DNA of 64,000 bases from Sycon ciliatum (GCF_964019385.1 NC_088650.1:24074310-24138309), one strand, 5' to 3'. Shown: positions 46,601 to 60,100, numbered from the stretch's first letter. Numbers and translations: made by a program. The notes: a model not told the origin generated them from the sequence alone.

Positions 46601-48274
46601 GGGGCGGTCAATCCAGCACCTGGTACACCAAATTTGCGTTTTAGACTCGCTGTCTGGTTCTCTTGATAGCAGAGTAAAGGAAGATATGTCCATGCTGAGA
46701 GTTTGCGTCCTATGCTTGGTGTTTCCTGTTCCTCTCAGGCAAGTTTGCAATGCGAGACCTAGTGTGGCGTCTTCCTGGAGAGCCGGGTAATGAGAATATG
46801 TCTGAGGCTACGGTTGCCGCTGTTCTCTGCTGCATCCAGGAGCTAGTCACCAAGGACCTACCCAATGCGAAGTGAGTAGCAATCGCTTGTTAGCCCAATA
46901 TTGCTTGTTTGTAGCCCAGCCGCCGCTTCTTCTTGCACCAACATGATCTTGCTTCTGTTGGCAAACTCCTTACATATGAGAGAAAGGATTTCCACTGCTC
47001 GAAAGTTGCCAGTGAAGTTTCTGAAGAGCAGGCTTGTTGCTGTTCGATTTTTAGGTGGTAGTTGTATACAGGGGCATATTGATTCGAGTAGTCATTTACG
47101 TGTCCTTTGGAAATTAGTACACACTTTCTTTGCAGTCCTGTTCATGCCTGCCGTACATGTATGCATTACAAAACTGTCATATTGATATGGACCCTTCGGG
47201 ATTGGTGTGCTTGTTGCGCAGGTTGCTGACAGAGGCAAATGGTATTCCAATTATTGTGGAGCTTGCAAAGGCCAGGGATGCAACGGAGAAGCTTAGTCAG
47301 ATTGCCAACAGGGTAGGTTGTATGCTTGAACACATGCTATGGATGTCGAGATTTAAATGTCTTTGAAGTTGCGGGCATAGCAGATCATAAGTGTTTCCCT
47401 CTACTGTTGACATATTGTGCCGATATATCCTTCAGTGTTCAAAGTAGGTCATACGTGCATGCAGTGAACAAGAAGGAGCTATTCTATTTTGTCGCATGAT
47501 TCTGCAAGTAGACCGGTATTTGCTATTGCTATGGATGTGCAAGGTGAAAGGAGTGCAAGGGTCGGTAACTGTGTGTATTGGGTTCTGTTACTTCTGCTGT
47601 CTGTTTAGACTTGTCTCATCTTGAGCAACTCCAAGGAGAATCGTATTGTCTTGAAGCAAGAGGGATGGAGCTACGACTATTTCGTAAGCAGTACACGCGG
47701 CCGTGCTGAATACTCTGGAGACACTGCCACGCTGCATTCAATGTCAGATAGTCGTGCCAACGTTAGCACCGGGGCCAATGCGGCAGAGGGCTTGAACAAC
47801 AGGGCAGCAACAGCAGCCCAGACCAATGCCGAGGCTACAGCGGTGGTGCCAGCGGACCTGCCACAAGCTAGAAATCAAGCGAACATAGCTGCACTAAGTA
47901 GACAAGCTTCACGAGCAGACCCTGGCCCCGCAAGGCAGCCCGCGTCACGAGCAAATGCACCGGCGCGACAGAATTCTCGCTACGCAGCTCCTGCTCGGCA
48001 AGCGGCCACTCCGGATGGGCTTACTCAGCCCCCGCCCGTTCAGCGGCAAGCATCTGAGTTGGCCAGCGCTCCGGCAAATATTGTGCACCGCCAGGAGAGC
48101 ACCAGGCCCAAGGAAGCAGTGCGCACCCTGAGCCGACCGCAAGGTGACACAGGCATGAGGCAAGCGGGTCACAATCAGCCGGCAGTCGTGGATATGCATC
48201 TTCAAACGCTCAACAACCAAGCAGATAATGTCGTTCGACAACTTAGTGAAGTGGATGATAATTCATGGGTGTAG
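40652..48274 (+). CDS. CTNND: Delta-catenin/p120 family armadillo protein, multi-exon
   Basis: Family members bind the juxtamembrane part of cadherins, stabilise adhesion and tune Rho GTPases. Exons read with matching phases: 41392-41922, 42437-42701, 43204-43324, 43638-43706, 44051-44098, 44407-44694, 45254-45467, 45776-46014, 46287-46437, 46739-46871, 47222-47312 and 47609-48274 (about 940 residues). Candidate upstream exons at 40652-40780 and 41221-41281 both end in the right phase and may be alternatives; the start codon is not found. Features: a Ser/Arg-rich N-region, armadillo repeats from [20 protein letters not shown] onward, the family block [18 protein letters not shown], an insert with basic residues ([15 protein letters not shown]), [14 protein letters not shown], a Gln/Ala-rich tail, and a C-terminal NSWV that fits a class I PDZ ligand as in delta-catenin, ARVCF and PKP4. 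Confidence 0.88.
42936..43122. repeat. CTG/TTG-rich triplet tract in an armadillo-gene intron
   Basis: A degenerate array of CTG, TTG and CCT triplets ends about 80 bp before the exon at 43204, followed by a short (TG)n run. It yields false Leu- and Gln-rich frames. It is a candidate for length polymorphism. Confidence 0.85.
44994..45102. repeat. Miniature hairpin element in an armadillo-gene intron
   Basis: Stems of about 26 bp (44994-45020 with 45077-45102; AAAGGACCAAGA and TCTTGGTCCTTT) enclose a loop with GTTACGCTATATTGTCCACT and CACCACCAGTTACT. The same loop block, without this stem, occurs at 32417-32460. Confidence 0.8.
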
Positions 48275-49491
48275 CAAGTACACTCTGAATGCTCTTGAAG
48301 CTCGTTTCTCTATTTTTGTTTTCTATTTCCTAGCATTTTGCTTGATTCCGTTGAGATAATATTTCGAATTAGAGATCTAGTGTAATATATAAGGGCTGGT
48401 GCTCACAGATGAGATGATCCCTTAGATGAGTTTACAAAAAAAAACGACTGTTGTCTTTGCATCATGGATATTGACTTGTAATAATTTTGTGTTCTTTGAA
48501 AACTTATTTCTAATTAAAGTAATTTTCTAGAAATGACAGAATGAGATCACTGTAAGAGCAGTATTTTCCTTCACTGGTTAAATAGCCTTATAAGGCGGCT
48601 AGGTAGAGGAGATCATACGGTAAGCACCGTCCTTGCCATGCTTATTGGGTTGAGCACTTAGAAACAAGAGGCGTCGCAATTAAAATATGGCAAGCACCAA
48701 TCTCTCTCTCCCCCTCCCCCCCCCCCCCCTCTCTCTTTCTCTCTCTCCCTCTCCCTCTCCTTCTTCCTCTAAAGAATAAGTCCCAAGTTTTGTCAGAAAA
48801 TTAAAATTTCACCCCAAATGCAAGGAAAATCAGTCACTTTATCAGGCTATGAAAGTAGGCAAAATTCAATTCTGGTTGTGCATGTACCAAAATTCAAAAA
48901 TACAGTGAAACCTGTGTAAGACGACCGCTCAAGGGACCTTCAAAATGTGGTCTCTATTACCTGGCGGTCATTTGACTGAACATACATGTAGATCTACGTG
49001 TAGCATCCCTCGGTCCTTGTTCAGTTGTTGCAGTGGTCTGGACAGGTGTTCGCCTTATCCGAGTGCTCACCTTCACAGGTTTTACTGAAAACATTAAATT
49101 TTTTGTGGACAGGCTAGGCCTATGTGACCATAGTGACGTACATGTACAATGTGGTTAGTTAGTTGAGATAATTTTTTTATATTAAAACCATGTAAACGAC
49201 ACGACTTTTGCGTCGCTACTACATGTAAGTCTTGTTGTAGTTTGTCATGTAGCAGAAGGTACGTAGATCTACGTCCAGACCATAGCTCATAGTGTCATAC
49301 TTTGAGCCATACTGGCCCATAGGCATAGGCGAAGTGCGGTATTTTCAACAGTCAGTCAATCTCCCCTGACACTTTGAAAAGTAACTTACACTATTTTTTT
49401 ACTCTACCCCGATACTTGCAGGTCGACGTGATCATCTTTGCCCGTTACCCCTGGCCGAGAACTAGTGTTAGTAGTAGTACCGGTAGTGATA
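48275..49491. other. Intergenic stretch between the armadillo and SIGMAR1 genes
   Basis: It starts with the 3' untranslated region of the armadillo gene (AATTAAAG near 48515 could act as poly(A) signal). A C- and CT-rich microsatellite lies at about 48705-48770, and four TACATGTA palindromes at 48983, 49139, 49220 and, just downstream in SIGMAR1 intron 1, 49737. The promoter of SIGMAR1 should lie near 49300-49480, but no clear element is seen. Confidence 0.55.
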
Positions 49492-52318
49492 ATGAAACGG
49501 TGGAGAGCTGTTGTAACAGTGCTATTTGTGCTGCCAGTAGTTGTTGTTAGTATCCATCGATGGCTGCTGGATAAATCCTATGTCTTCACTGCAGACGAAG
49601 TCGCTAGCGTTGCAAGAAACGCACTAGGTACGTTTCAGTCCCGATGTCTCCTTTTAAATTTTTATCGCATTTGCGATGGTTTATTGTTTGCTTTTGTCGT
49701 TTTGATTTTATATGTCGAGAGCATTGCACAATTGTGTACATGTATTTGAAAGTCCGTCAGTGACGTTATTTCACTGAATTCGTCACGAATGAAATTAAAT
49801 TCCACGGGGTGTGTCTGATGATAGGGGGTTAAAGGGGAAGTCCGGTGAAAAATTTAAATTTCAGGGTCGGTAGAGTTTCGGCCGCTGAGTCGAATGGTGT
49901 TGGTCCCACGTGTCTCCGACAAAGCGTTCTCGAGATATTTCCGTTTGAAAAACTGAGTTTCGGGGGCTGCGCCATGACGTCATGCGGCCGCGCCACACCC
50001 TCCGCAACGTCATAGCGTGCAGCTAGGTCAAAAGGAGTGCGTGAAAGCAATAGTGTCAGTGCTATTTCAAATGATTTGGCGACTGATATTAGCTGGTGCA
50101 AGCGACCCCGAAGACCTAACTCCTTGTGAGAGTGAGGATGCAGCCATGGCTGACCTTCATGAGTTTGGTCTGGGGCTGAGAACCTCGGTATTCAGCTGAA
50201 TAAATGGCCGCGCGGGCCGGTCAAGAGTGAGCGCTCTGAGTTTCCGACTGATGAAGAAACAGCAGCTATTGCAGACGAGGCTGATATAATTATCAGATCG
50301 CTGGAGAGCAGGGTCGCCAAAATGGAGAAGAGTGATGCGAGTGCTCTAAATGTTGTTCCATACCGATTCACTTAGACTCCAGTAGCCTGCCACATGGTGA
50401 TGTTTTGGTGCGAACTTGGCATATTTCGGACTACTCAATTGGAGAACACTGCAGGCTCTTTGAACCACGGGCACGACTCTTCGCTCGCAGCGCTATGGAA
50501 TCTGAAAGTTCTAGGTCCTGGAGCTGTTCGCTGTTTTGTCACTTGTCACGGTTGTGCACTCATCGCTGTAGCATAAAATAATGAGGCGGGACTGGAGCGG
50601 AAAACTAAAATTTTCTTTCTCAAAGCACAACCACCGGCACCGGCAAGGAGAAACGCACGTTCTCTGACTACATGACTGGACGACTGATGCGAGTGTAGTA
50701 CATGACAAGTCCGTGCGTTGACTAGTTTTCTGAGTCTTGTGTCTGGACTGGAGTCTTGTTGTAGATACTAGCCCAGCACGGCAGTGCTGGAGTAGTTCTG
50801 TGTGTGATGAGCTTGTTGACTGCACTACAGCTAGCATGCACGCAGCGCATTGCTAGAGCCGTAGACTAGAGGCCATTGCATGCTGACGGAAAAAGTCCAA
50901 CTCGGAAACGGCTAAAATACGGTATAACCTCGAGGTTTAGCGAGCTGAAAATCACAGGGTACGTAGTGTTTGTAACACTGAATCGAATGGTCTTGGTCCG
51001 AAGAAGCTGCGACAAACGGTTCCCCAATCGAACGCGCTCCGAATATGGCCATTTTGTACACGACTAGATGGTGTGGCTACCTGGCTGCACGCTGTGACGT
51101 CATCACCTGGATCTGGGTGATGGCTCAAATTCGCACATGTTCGATTGGGCGTATCTGACGAACCATAGGCCGCAGCCTCCTCGGACAAAGACCATTCGAC
51201 TCAGCGACCCGAACTGAACTGATGTCCAACTAAGCTGCTAAGGATATGGACTTAAATGCATCAGGTTATCTGATTAGTTTAATGAACCGGGATCCAGCAA
51301 TTACTGTAAAATCAGAAATTTTAGGTGGTGTTTTATTTTCGGTGCCAACAATTTTTACCTGAAATACAACGCACCGAAAATATCGGTACTAGTACTAGTA
51401 CACTTACCTGGAACACGGGTTTACCGACAATTTCCCTCCACCGAACCGCTGGTTTTGGAGAATATCGAAAAAATTACTCCATCGAAAAATGTCTGCTTTT
51501 ACAGTACATGTTATATTGGGGATTTTCAAATTACTGCTTCCTTTTCAGAAAATGGACACAACGGACCAGAGTCGTTTGATTTCATAATCGATGAGATGCG
51601 TCGTCGCCATCCCGGCCACATCCTGCCCAAAGAGCAGATGAGATGGGTGTTCGTGAATTGCGGTGGCTGGATGGGTGCCATGAAGCTACTGCACGCCTCC
51701 CTCACCGAGTACGTCATCCTGTTTGGAACAGCTGTCAACACGTCAGGGAACTCCGGTAGGTTTGTATGCCAGTGTGCCATGAACAACTTTCACTACTGGT
51801 TCTTGTACACTGCCAGAAACTCAGCAGCACAATCATCAAGTAAAGATACTAAATTGTTTTCAGCAGAGCCTTATACATGTTTTTCCGGATGTTAACGGTC
51901 GCCGTGAGTTCCCTTAGGAACGAAGACGAGAAAATTTATGCTTTTTAAAAACTGTTTACATTGTGTTGCTTCCACTGATTTTACAGGTCGTTACTATGCC
52001 AACATCACGGACACCATCGTCAGTGGAAAGTTTTGGCAGTGGAAGGAAGGCGAGGAGAAAGCTGTCCTGTATGGACCCGGCGACACCGTCTATCATCACA
52101 TGTTTGAAGTTGCCGCCGTGGAGTGGTCTGCCGACACCTGGATGCTGGAGTACGGGCGCGGCTTGATTCCCAGTACGCTGGGCTTTGCGCTGGCCGACAC
52201 CGTGTTCAGCACAACCGACTTCTGGAACATGGGTGTCCTGCTGCACCAGTACGGTCTGGGCCTCTGGCTCAAACTGAACACATCCCTGCTAAATCTGTTT
52301 GGATATCCGGCTATGTAG
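49492..52318 (+). CDS. SIGMAR1: Sigma non-opioid intracellular receptor 1
   Basis: An ER membrane protein of the ERG2/sigma-1 family that acts as a ligand-regulated chaperone at ER-mitochondria contacts; it lacks sterol isomerase activity in mammals. Three exons join in phase: 49492-49627, 51549-51755 and 51987-52318, giving 224 residues against 223 in human. The ATG at 49492 is chosen because it gives a short N-terminus before the single membrane helix (about residues 4-21). Then come the conserved blocks [39 protein letters not shown], the cupin-like core and [11 protein letters not shown]. Asp123 and Glu169 match the ligand-binding pair Asp126 and Glu172 of human. Intron 1 (1.9 kb) is filled by repeat C copy B and a MITE. 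Confidence 0.96.
49829..51215. repeat. Interspersed repeat C, copy B, in SIGMAR1 intron 1
   Basis: Starts with AAAGGGGAAGTCCGGTG, the family terminus. The left part (GCTGAGTCGAATGGT) and the right part (ACCATTCGACTCAGCG near 51190) are inverse to each other, so inverted subterminal repeats are present. The part from 50390 matches copy A at 9010-10113. Partial relatives lie near 33240-33598 and 59416-59530. Confidence 0.75.
51304..51504. mobile_element. 201-bp MITE with CTGTAAAA ends and TA target
   Basis: The ends CTGTAAAATCAGAAATTTT and the imperfect inverse (GTCTGCTTTTACAG) are flanked by TA. The interior holds mirrored TTTTCGGTG and CACCGAAAA boxes. It ends 45 bp before the acceptor of SIGMAR1 exon 2, close enough to contribute to that splice region. 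Confidence 0.8.
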
Positions 52319-53645
52319 GACTATTGGTATTGATGTACTTGTTGTGCGCAAGTAGTGTTGGTACTGAGGCCAGTACAATAACATATTGTGCACAAGTGCA
52401 TCAGGATCCAGTATATCTCTTTTAAAAGAGAAATGATTAATTTGTCTACGCCGGTAGAAATGGATTTATTTTAGTTTAGTTTTGAAATGGACTACACGTA
52501 CGTATTAATGACAATTGGCGAATGGAAGTAACGATCATAGCAGTCATCTTTGGAGTGCCTTTTTTGGGATATTATTTTGGGAGATACGGTAGAATATGAT
52601 GACACTCCTTCGGGAGATTAAAAATCACAATTCGATGTTGCTTAGCCCGTCTTCGAAGTAAAAGACTAGGGCAGCAAAAATGATCTTAAAACGTACCCTG
52701 TCTGTTGGTACATGCAAGATCGGTGTGTGCAATATCCACTGTACCGTATCTAAAGCTCTGAATTTCTGCTTCCACTTTGATTCAGACAGTACCGCAGTCT
52801 TCCAGATTCGAGAAGGGAGGAAGAGATCTGCTAGTGTGCTTTTGATTCGAGAAGGGAGGAAGAGACCTGCTAGTGTGCTTTTGCCCGCCGTGTGAACTGA
52901 TAACTGTCACGAGTACATATATTTTAACTCTGATTGGCCCCTGGCCCTATGTCATGTCATCTGTTAGTGGCACATGAAGAAGATAATATTACACTCTGGT
53001 GAAACTGCACAATACTGTCAATAGGGGTTATGCTTTTGTGCCAACACTCCTTCTAAAGAGTAAAATACAGATTCTGACATAGCCCCAAGTTTCTACTTCA
53101 AAAGTGCATTCTGCTGTAAGCCCGCATACACACACACACACACAGAGGGGGGGGGGGGGGGGAGATACCACAGGCACATCAAGGCACAATTTACTAGCTA
53201 GTTTTTTTGGATGATGAATGAAACTCCTGTTTGTATGCTTCATGAGGAGATGACAAGAAACAGTAAACATCACCACATCAATAAGTAAAATTGATCTAAA
53301 CAGTAAAGAAAATATCACCACCAACCCAAGCACAGCTGAATATTTTGTCTGTTTTTTTTGTCAATGCGCAAATAAGTTCCAAAGAAAAATCAATTAGACC
53401 AGCTCAGCTACTGCTACCTTTGTGCTTCGTTTAAAGACAAAGAAAATAAACACTAGAATTATCGAGAATTATTAAACTGGCTAGAAATCTATAAATGCCT
53501 GGAATTATGAATAAAACTGCAAGATCTTCTTACTTCATGAGGCCAGCTGACTGAACAGAACAAGCAGACATGTGGCATATGCCAAAACAGCACCACAAGA
53601 ACATCGCATTCAGCAGCAGCGTGCATGTGCATGTAAAATGGAGCA
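52319..53645. other. Intergenic stretch between convergent SIGMAR1 and SLC44A
   Basis: It holds both 3' untranslated regions. A 39-bp unit starting GATTCGAGAAGGGAGG is duplicated at 52805-52882. A (CA)n-(G)n run lies at about 53128-53162. No gene is seen. Confidence 0.6.
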
Positions 53646-53988
53646 TCATTCAGCCTTGTCTGCCGTGTCTGCCTGGTCGGAGTCCGGCTTGTTCTTCACG
53701 GACAAGGCGTTCTTCAAGCCACTGCTCATGTAGTAAGGCTTGTTAGGACTGCCATCATTGCGCTCAAGATCCTCAACTGGAATTATGAAAAACACACGTA
53801 AACACACATGTTCCCACAAACATTAGAGGCTAGGGTAAAAATACTACCAAAAAGCTGCACATCCACCCCTTAGCAATTAACACTAAGTGGAGACACACAC
53901 ATGACAAGCAATAGTTCCTTCTTTTGTGCCAGGTCGAGCAGAAACATTGCTGCGCAAATCAAAGCTTGACTCAACACGTGTCTCAGCG

Positions 53989-54025
<37 letters not shown>

Positions 54026-54064
54026 TACATACACACATTCACACACACATACACCTTCCCCTCT

Positions 54065-54124
<60 letters not shown>

Positions 54125-57100
54125 CACCCCCCCCCCCCCACACACACACTGTGTCATTGATCTGCCTAAGACTTACGGACACAGAGGAAGATTGTGTCAA
54201 TGGCCATGTCAAAGACGTTGAGGAATCCATGTGCGGTAATGAAGGCAACGATACACAAGAACTGCATCGGAGACAACACAATCACAACCAAAAGATGAGC
54301 ATACAGAGACTAGCAAGAACGGCCAAAGCCACACTCCTAACGTAACACCACTAATCTTTGTCTGTCTTCTGAAGGCCGGCCTAGATACCCAGCTAGACTC
54401 TCCCCAATTTTGTACCCCTGTATTTCCATTGAATTTGAGCCTGGCTGAGTGCCTGATCAGATTATGAAATCTGATTAAAACCGTCTTATGATTACTTACA
54501 ATGATCGGGATCAGATAGTAGTTGAGACCTTCTTTGGTGCGCAAGTGGTCAAACACGTAGAATGCAATGACACCTGCAAGAGCAAATAGACCAAAATAGA
54601 CCACACGGTGTTCACGTAGCGAAAAGAACCAGAAGAGAATCGGTGCCAACGCCAAAACCCAAAGAATTTCAGATGAAGAATTACAGTCAGAAATTACAAG
54701 CCACTGTGGAGGGGGGGGGGATAGTTTGTTGATGGTTATAATAATGAAACGTGTTCTCTGCCCAAAGCGGAGCTCGTGTTTTTCCGCCGACTTAAGTTGA
54801 CACTTGACTGACTCACGACTGCTATCCAGAGCACACATGCAAGTCTATTATAATAATGTCCAAAGCAAATGGATGCATATCGGAGGAGCCTCCCGGAGAG
54901 TGCAAGGGGGGGGGGGGGGTGAAATAGAATAAGAAAGGGAGATGAGAAAGAAACAGCAAATGTGTAGCTAAAGATCAAGGCATAGCAGGAAACTGACGCA
55001 AGTGAACTCGTACTACTAGCATAATAAAACAAACAAAATTGCCCGTATAGTATACAGGCAATTTAGTTGAGTCCATCACTGCTCCAAAAGGAAACACTTC
55101 CAATATTCGCGGAGGCATCGATCTCCATTGCTAACCCTTGGACTACTGACTCACACAAGTCAGACACGTACCTGTTATTCCCGTAATGAGCAACTTTCCG
55201 AGGAACAAAATAAACGCTGTGATCTTGTTCAGCACCACCACTCTGAAGGGAAAGGAGCACAGCATATCAATCATCAGAATACTAGTACTTGCTTCTTCAC
55301 CATAATAATAGAATCAGCAAACAATGTCCAATCCTGGACAAAACATTTTCGTAGCTGACATACAGCAATATACAAAATAGAACAAACTATCTTTATCCCA
55401 AACCCAACTCTTGTTGGTCTTACCTGACGATGTTGCGGAGGATCAAGTTAAATGCCTTGCGTGCTGCCTTGCAGAAGTTATACCCATAGATGGCGATCAG
55501 GATGTAAGCATTCTTGTTGATGAACTTCAGGATCTTCTCCAGGCACCAGAAGAAGCAAGCCAGACATCGGACAATGAACCTGGCCACCTTGTTCTCCGAG
55601 CCGCCTAGCTTGGCCTCCAGGTAAGCAAGGACAGCACGGATGAACTGAACAATGGCAATGATCAGAGCTCCGAATGCCAACGAGCCTGTATGGTAGAGCA
55701 TGGTGCGCTTCAGAGAGCCCAGCACAGGGAACGTGGGAATGTCCTTGGACTTGTCAAACGCCCAGTAGTAGGAGGCAAACGCACCGGCCAGAACACACTG
55801 ACCCAGTGCCAGAATGAAGTTGAGTCCCCACAGCCAGCCGAAGAAATGATACAGCTGGATGCGGAAGAGCTGTGCGTTGGCAACGTACTCCTTGAAGGTG
55901 CAGCTTGTCAAATTGGTCACGTTGTTTTCTATCAGCAAAGTTGAATCATTAGAGGCGGGATCACATTCTGCTCCAAAAGTGTAGTTGAAGCCCTCATTAA
56001 AAGCATAGGTGCGAACTCCATCGCCGTTGAAGTTCTCATAAGCATAGTGTGCGGTAGAAGAGGTCACAAGAAACCTGCAGTATCAGCCGCTAGTCAAGGA
56101 AATTTGACCATTTGTTCGGTACAAAAATCTAAAACTGCCTTCCTTTCAAAGAACGTGCCCGTACAGAAACTCCAACATTCAAAGTCTGTACCTTAGTGCC
56201 AGGCTTTCACGTCTTTGTAAGGCAACAGCTGATGAACCTTGTACATACCCAGCGTCTCTTCTACGTCAAGAAGGCGTCCATATCACTGGCCATGCTTGCA
56301 TGCTTTCTAATTCAATGGAAGTTTTCTCCACATATGTTGTCGGAGAATGAATTCTTTTCAAATTACCAAAAACCATGATTTTAAATTTCCTAAAACAAAT
56401 ACAGGCTAGGTCACTAATTCTATTGACACATGTAGTCAAGCAAGGACAGTACATGCAATATACTCAGAAAATGACCATTTTACGTTAGCATTGAAACGTT
56501 AGCATTGTGGTAAAGGATACACTCCGACGCCAACAAACCACGCGAAGAAGGCAAACTGCATTAAATAGGTCACCAGTGGAAAGAACACAGCGCTCTTGAT
56601 ACTTCCAACAGCCCTGCAGAGACAGTCACACGCAAAACCCACATTGTACAATGGTGGTTTGAGATATGGATAACTTTATCAGGATGACCCAAAGGCTGAG
56701 CGCCTATCGTGGGGTCCGTCGCATTGAAGGATGATGGTACAAGAGAGTACAGATTGGGAACGGGGGGGGGGGGGGGGGGTGTGACTACGTTTTACCTCAA
56801 CAGTGCAAGCTCAAGAGCATGCTCCAAGTCATGCAAAATTTAATGGCTTTGTCGTAACCATGGTGTGATGCTCTGCTGCTGAATATGCTCGCAAGAAAAC
56901 AGAACGTGAACGCATGCGAATGTCTTGCGAAGAAGTGCTTCGAGAAGGTACTCCTTCCCATGTCTATTGCTGCGACCCAACAGTAGAGACCTTTTCACAC
57001 TTTCATACGAGCATAAGGTGAGCACAAGTACGTAGCGAGTACGAACGGAATGCTCATTTACCATCTGCTAATAAATATTTCATAAGAGCATCATGAAGAG

Positions 57101-60100
57101 TCAAGTTAGGTGTACAGAGTATAAGTACATGGCTTTGCAACCAGTGGGGCTACTCTGAGCCGCCATTCGTCTCCTACTTGTTTTGTCATGGAGTGTTAAC
57201 AGGTATCCAGTAGCTATTATGCAGCTAATCACTGGCTAGTGTACTATAGGTACTTGAACACACAGGCAATAAGTATGCAATAAATAGTAGATTAAGAATA
57301 CAGATGGTGAGCCAAGGAAAAAAAATTGTAACATGGAAAAATGTGGGCACAAGGTATGCGATCGTCAGTTTTGTGCTAGATTGTGCACGTCTGACTGTTC
57401 AAGATCTGGTTTAGCTGGTGGACTCGATCGCATAACTTGTGCCCACATTTTTCCATAAATAGTACAGTCCACCATTACACTAGCACCTACTTGCTGGACT
57501 GTTTGATGACCTCCACTGCCAGGTTGATACGAGATCTCAGGAACAGGAAGATCAGGATCAATATGACCACAATGACTGTCAGGGTAATACCTGAAAAGGG
57601 GAAGATCACAAGAGACATGGATGCACAACATATGTCACTGCTGTCTCCTCCAGCCTACCCTGCTGGTGGAAATCTTGACAATGTACCATGAGATGCCTGG
57701 AACATGCACACATCATGAACACCTGAAAAGCATATGATAAAGATGTTATAGGATGTCAACTTATCTAAATCAATCCTGGTTTCTTGCAGACATATTTATT
57801 TCATGCCAAGTTCTTGTAAACTTATCTAGACCAAACGAGGTTTCTTGTAAACTTATCTAGGCCAAGCCAGGTTTCTTGTAACCTATCTAGGCCAAGCCAG
57901 GTTTATTTTTTAAACTTATCTTGGACAAGCCAGGTTTCTTGCAAACTTATCTAGGCCGAGCCAGGTTTCTTGTAAACTTCTCTAGGCCGAACCTGGTTTC
58001 TTGTAAACTTATCTAGGCCAAGCCAGGTTTTTTGTAAACTTATCCAGGCCTAGCCAGGTTTCGTTTAAACATATCTAGGACAAGCCAGGTTTTTGTAAAC
58101 TTATGTAGGCCAAGCCAAGTTTCTGGCAGACTTACCTAGGCCAAGCCAGGTTTCTTCCTGGTAACGGAAAGTGTCCAGCAAAGTAGAGGCACTGTCAGTC
58201 CTGGGATTGTTCTTGAGGTCCGTGTACTCTTTGTAGCAGAGATATATTCCTGGATGAACAATGCCCGTACAGTTGAAAGAAGGGTTTAGAAATTTAACAG
58301 CATAATATACATACTTTGAGATAGGTTTGGATTGAAAGTAGAATTGATCAAAAAGGCATGTTGCCATAGGAAGAAAGAGGAGGCATGGGTATGCCCAACT
58401 TGAGAGAAAACTTGGCGTATAGAGACAAGTTCTGGAATGTTGTAGAGACTACTTCCTGACTGTATTGTACACTAGGTACACACATGTGATTGCAGTTGCC
58501 CTTGTGCTGCTACCCCCAACAGAGGATGGATACATGCGGCAATAGTCTGTGCTCACCCCATATGGAAACAGCTAGAATAGCTACCAGGGTGATGTAGATC
58601 ATCGGCTTGATGATGAACCTGTACATGAAGATCAGGCATAGATATACAAACATATCACTATTGAGAGAGACGAGGGCAGCCATTTCGGGACTGAAAAATG
58701 TATGTATTTTGAGACTTTTGTAATTGTAATTAGGACCATTGCCACGGGTACAAGGCACCAAAACAGCGTGAGACCACTAAAAACGCACCACCCACGGGGA
58801 ACTTCTGCAACAGATACTGGTCACATTAATCTCGGGCAGCCTGGTGACGGGTGACAATAAAATCTGGCAATAAAATCTGGCCTTGGTTAGCACCGTCCAT
58901 CAGTGCACAGCCCTGTACTTGCAGATCAGGACCAGTACAGTGCCTGATGTCTGCTGCAAGTCTCAGATCGCCCGGGGATTTCATAGAGCAGCTCTGTAGT
59001 TCTGTTGTTTAGTTCATCACGGAGAAGTGAAATATCATCACTTCGGAATATTCCACCAACAAATACACTATGACTTACCGAATCAGGAAAATGTACAGAA
59101 AGCAGAGGACGAGGATGACAGCAAAACCTCTGAAGAAAACATCCGGATCAAAGCAAAAGATCAACTTCATACACTAAACGTTTCTCCCCGCATAACTGTA
59201 GAATTTGGGAAAGGCCCAAAAAATTGCACGTACATGTAGCTGAAAATCTGCAGTTTAGAAATGATGTCATCTGCACAGCTATACAGACTGATAGAATAAA
59301 CTTGAACATGTCAAGTGCGAGAAACTCACCCAAGCAGCCAAGGCCAGATCTGTCCCATATCTGCCCACACCTGCACGTTGAGACAATAGGAGCAAGACGT
59401 CCAAAATAAAGTGGGGATGAACTTAAATGGAAATCCGGTGAAATTGAAGATCTTGGGGTTCGTAGAGTTTTACTCGCTGAGATGATTGCTATTGGCTTGA
59501 GGAGGCTGGGATGCAGCATTCATCAAATATTCCCAATTAAACGCAAGGGCACATTTTAGCTCATCCAGTGATGGCGTCAGCAAGTGCAACCAGATAGCCA
59601 CACAGGTAGGTATAGTGCAATGGCCGACGTTCGGACTGTGTTCAAGTTGGGAAACAGCTCATCGCCAGCCTCTTCCGACCAAGGCCCGTATTTAGCATTC
59701 TGAAAAGTTCACTTATGCTAGTCTACAGGGCATTCTGTTCTTTAGTCTTCTACACGTGTGCACTTGGTATTATATAACCCAATACTAGTTCAATCTAACA
59801 ATATACGTTTACACTTCTGCCAGAACTGGGTGACTGTGTTCTGCTAGATGAGGACTTACAAGTAAGCCTTGTTTGGTAACATATTGATTGGTTGACAGCA
59901 TGTTACAAGGCGGAGGACGCACCTTGTTGAAAACAGTGCTCCAGACTACAACCATCACTGGTTGGCAGAGCCCCGGTCTTGCCGCGACCATTTGAACCGT
60001 ATGGGGTCTACTACGAGCGCATCGCTCAACTAGAGCTGTTCAGGCGCCCGTCCGTTTGGACTTGCAACAATTCTATCATAGCTACGTTAGATCTGCTGTT

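Noticed and set aside
50245-50270. CTGATGAAGAAAC on the plus strand
   Set aside because: No room for stem II; it lies within repeat C and lacks stem I pairing.
53870-54345. ORFs of repeated Thr-His or Cys-Val
   Set aside because: Products of the CA microsatellite.
55424-55445. CTGACGATGTTGCGG at an SLC44A exon edge
   Set aside because: No GAAA follows; it is the complement of coding sequence.
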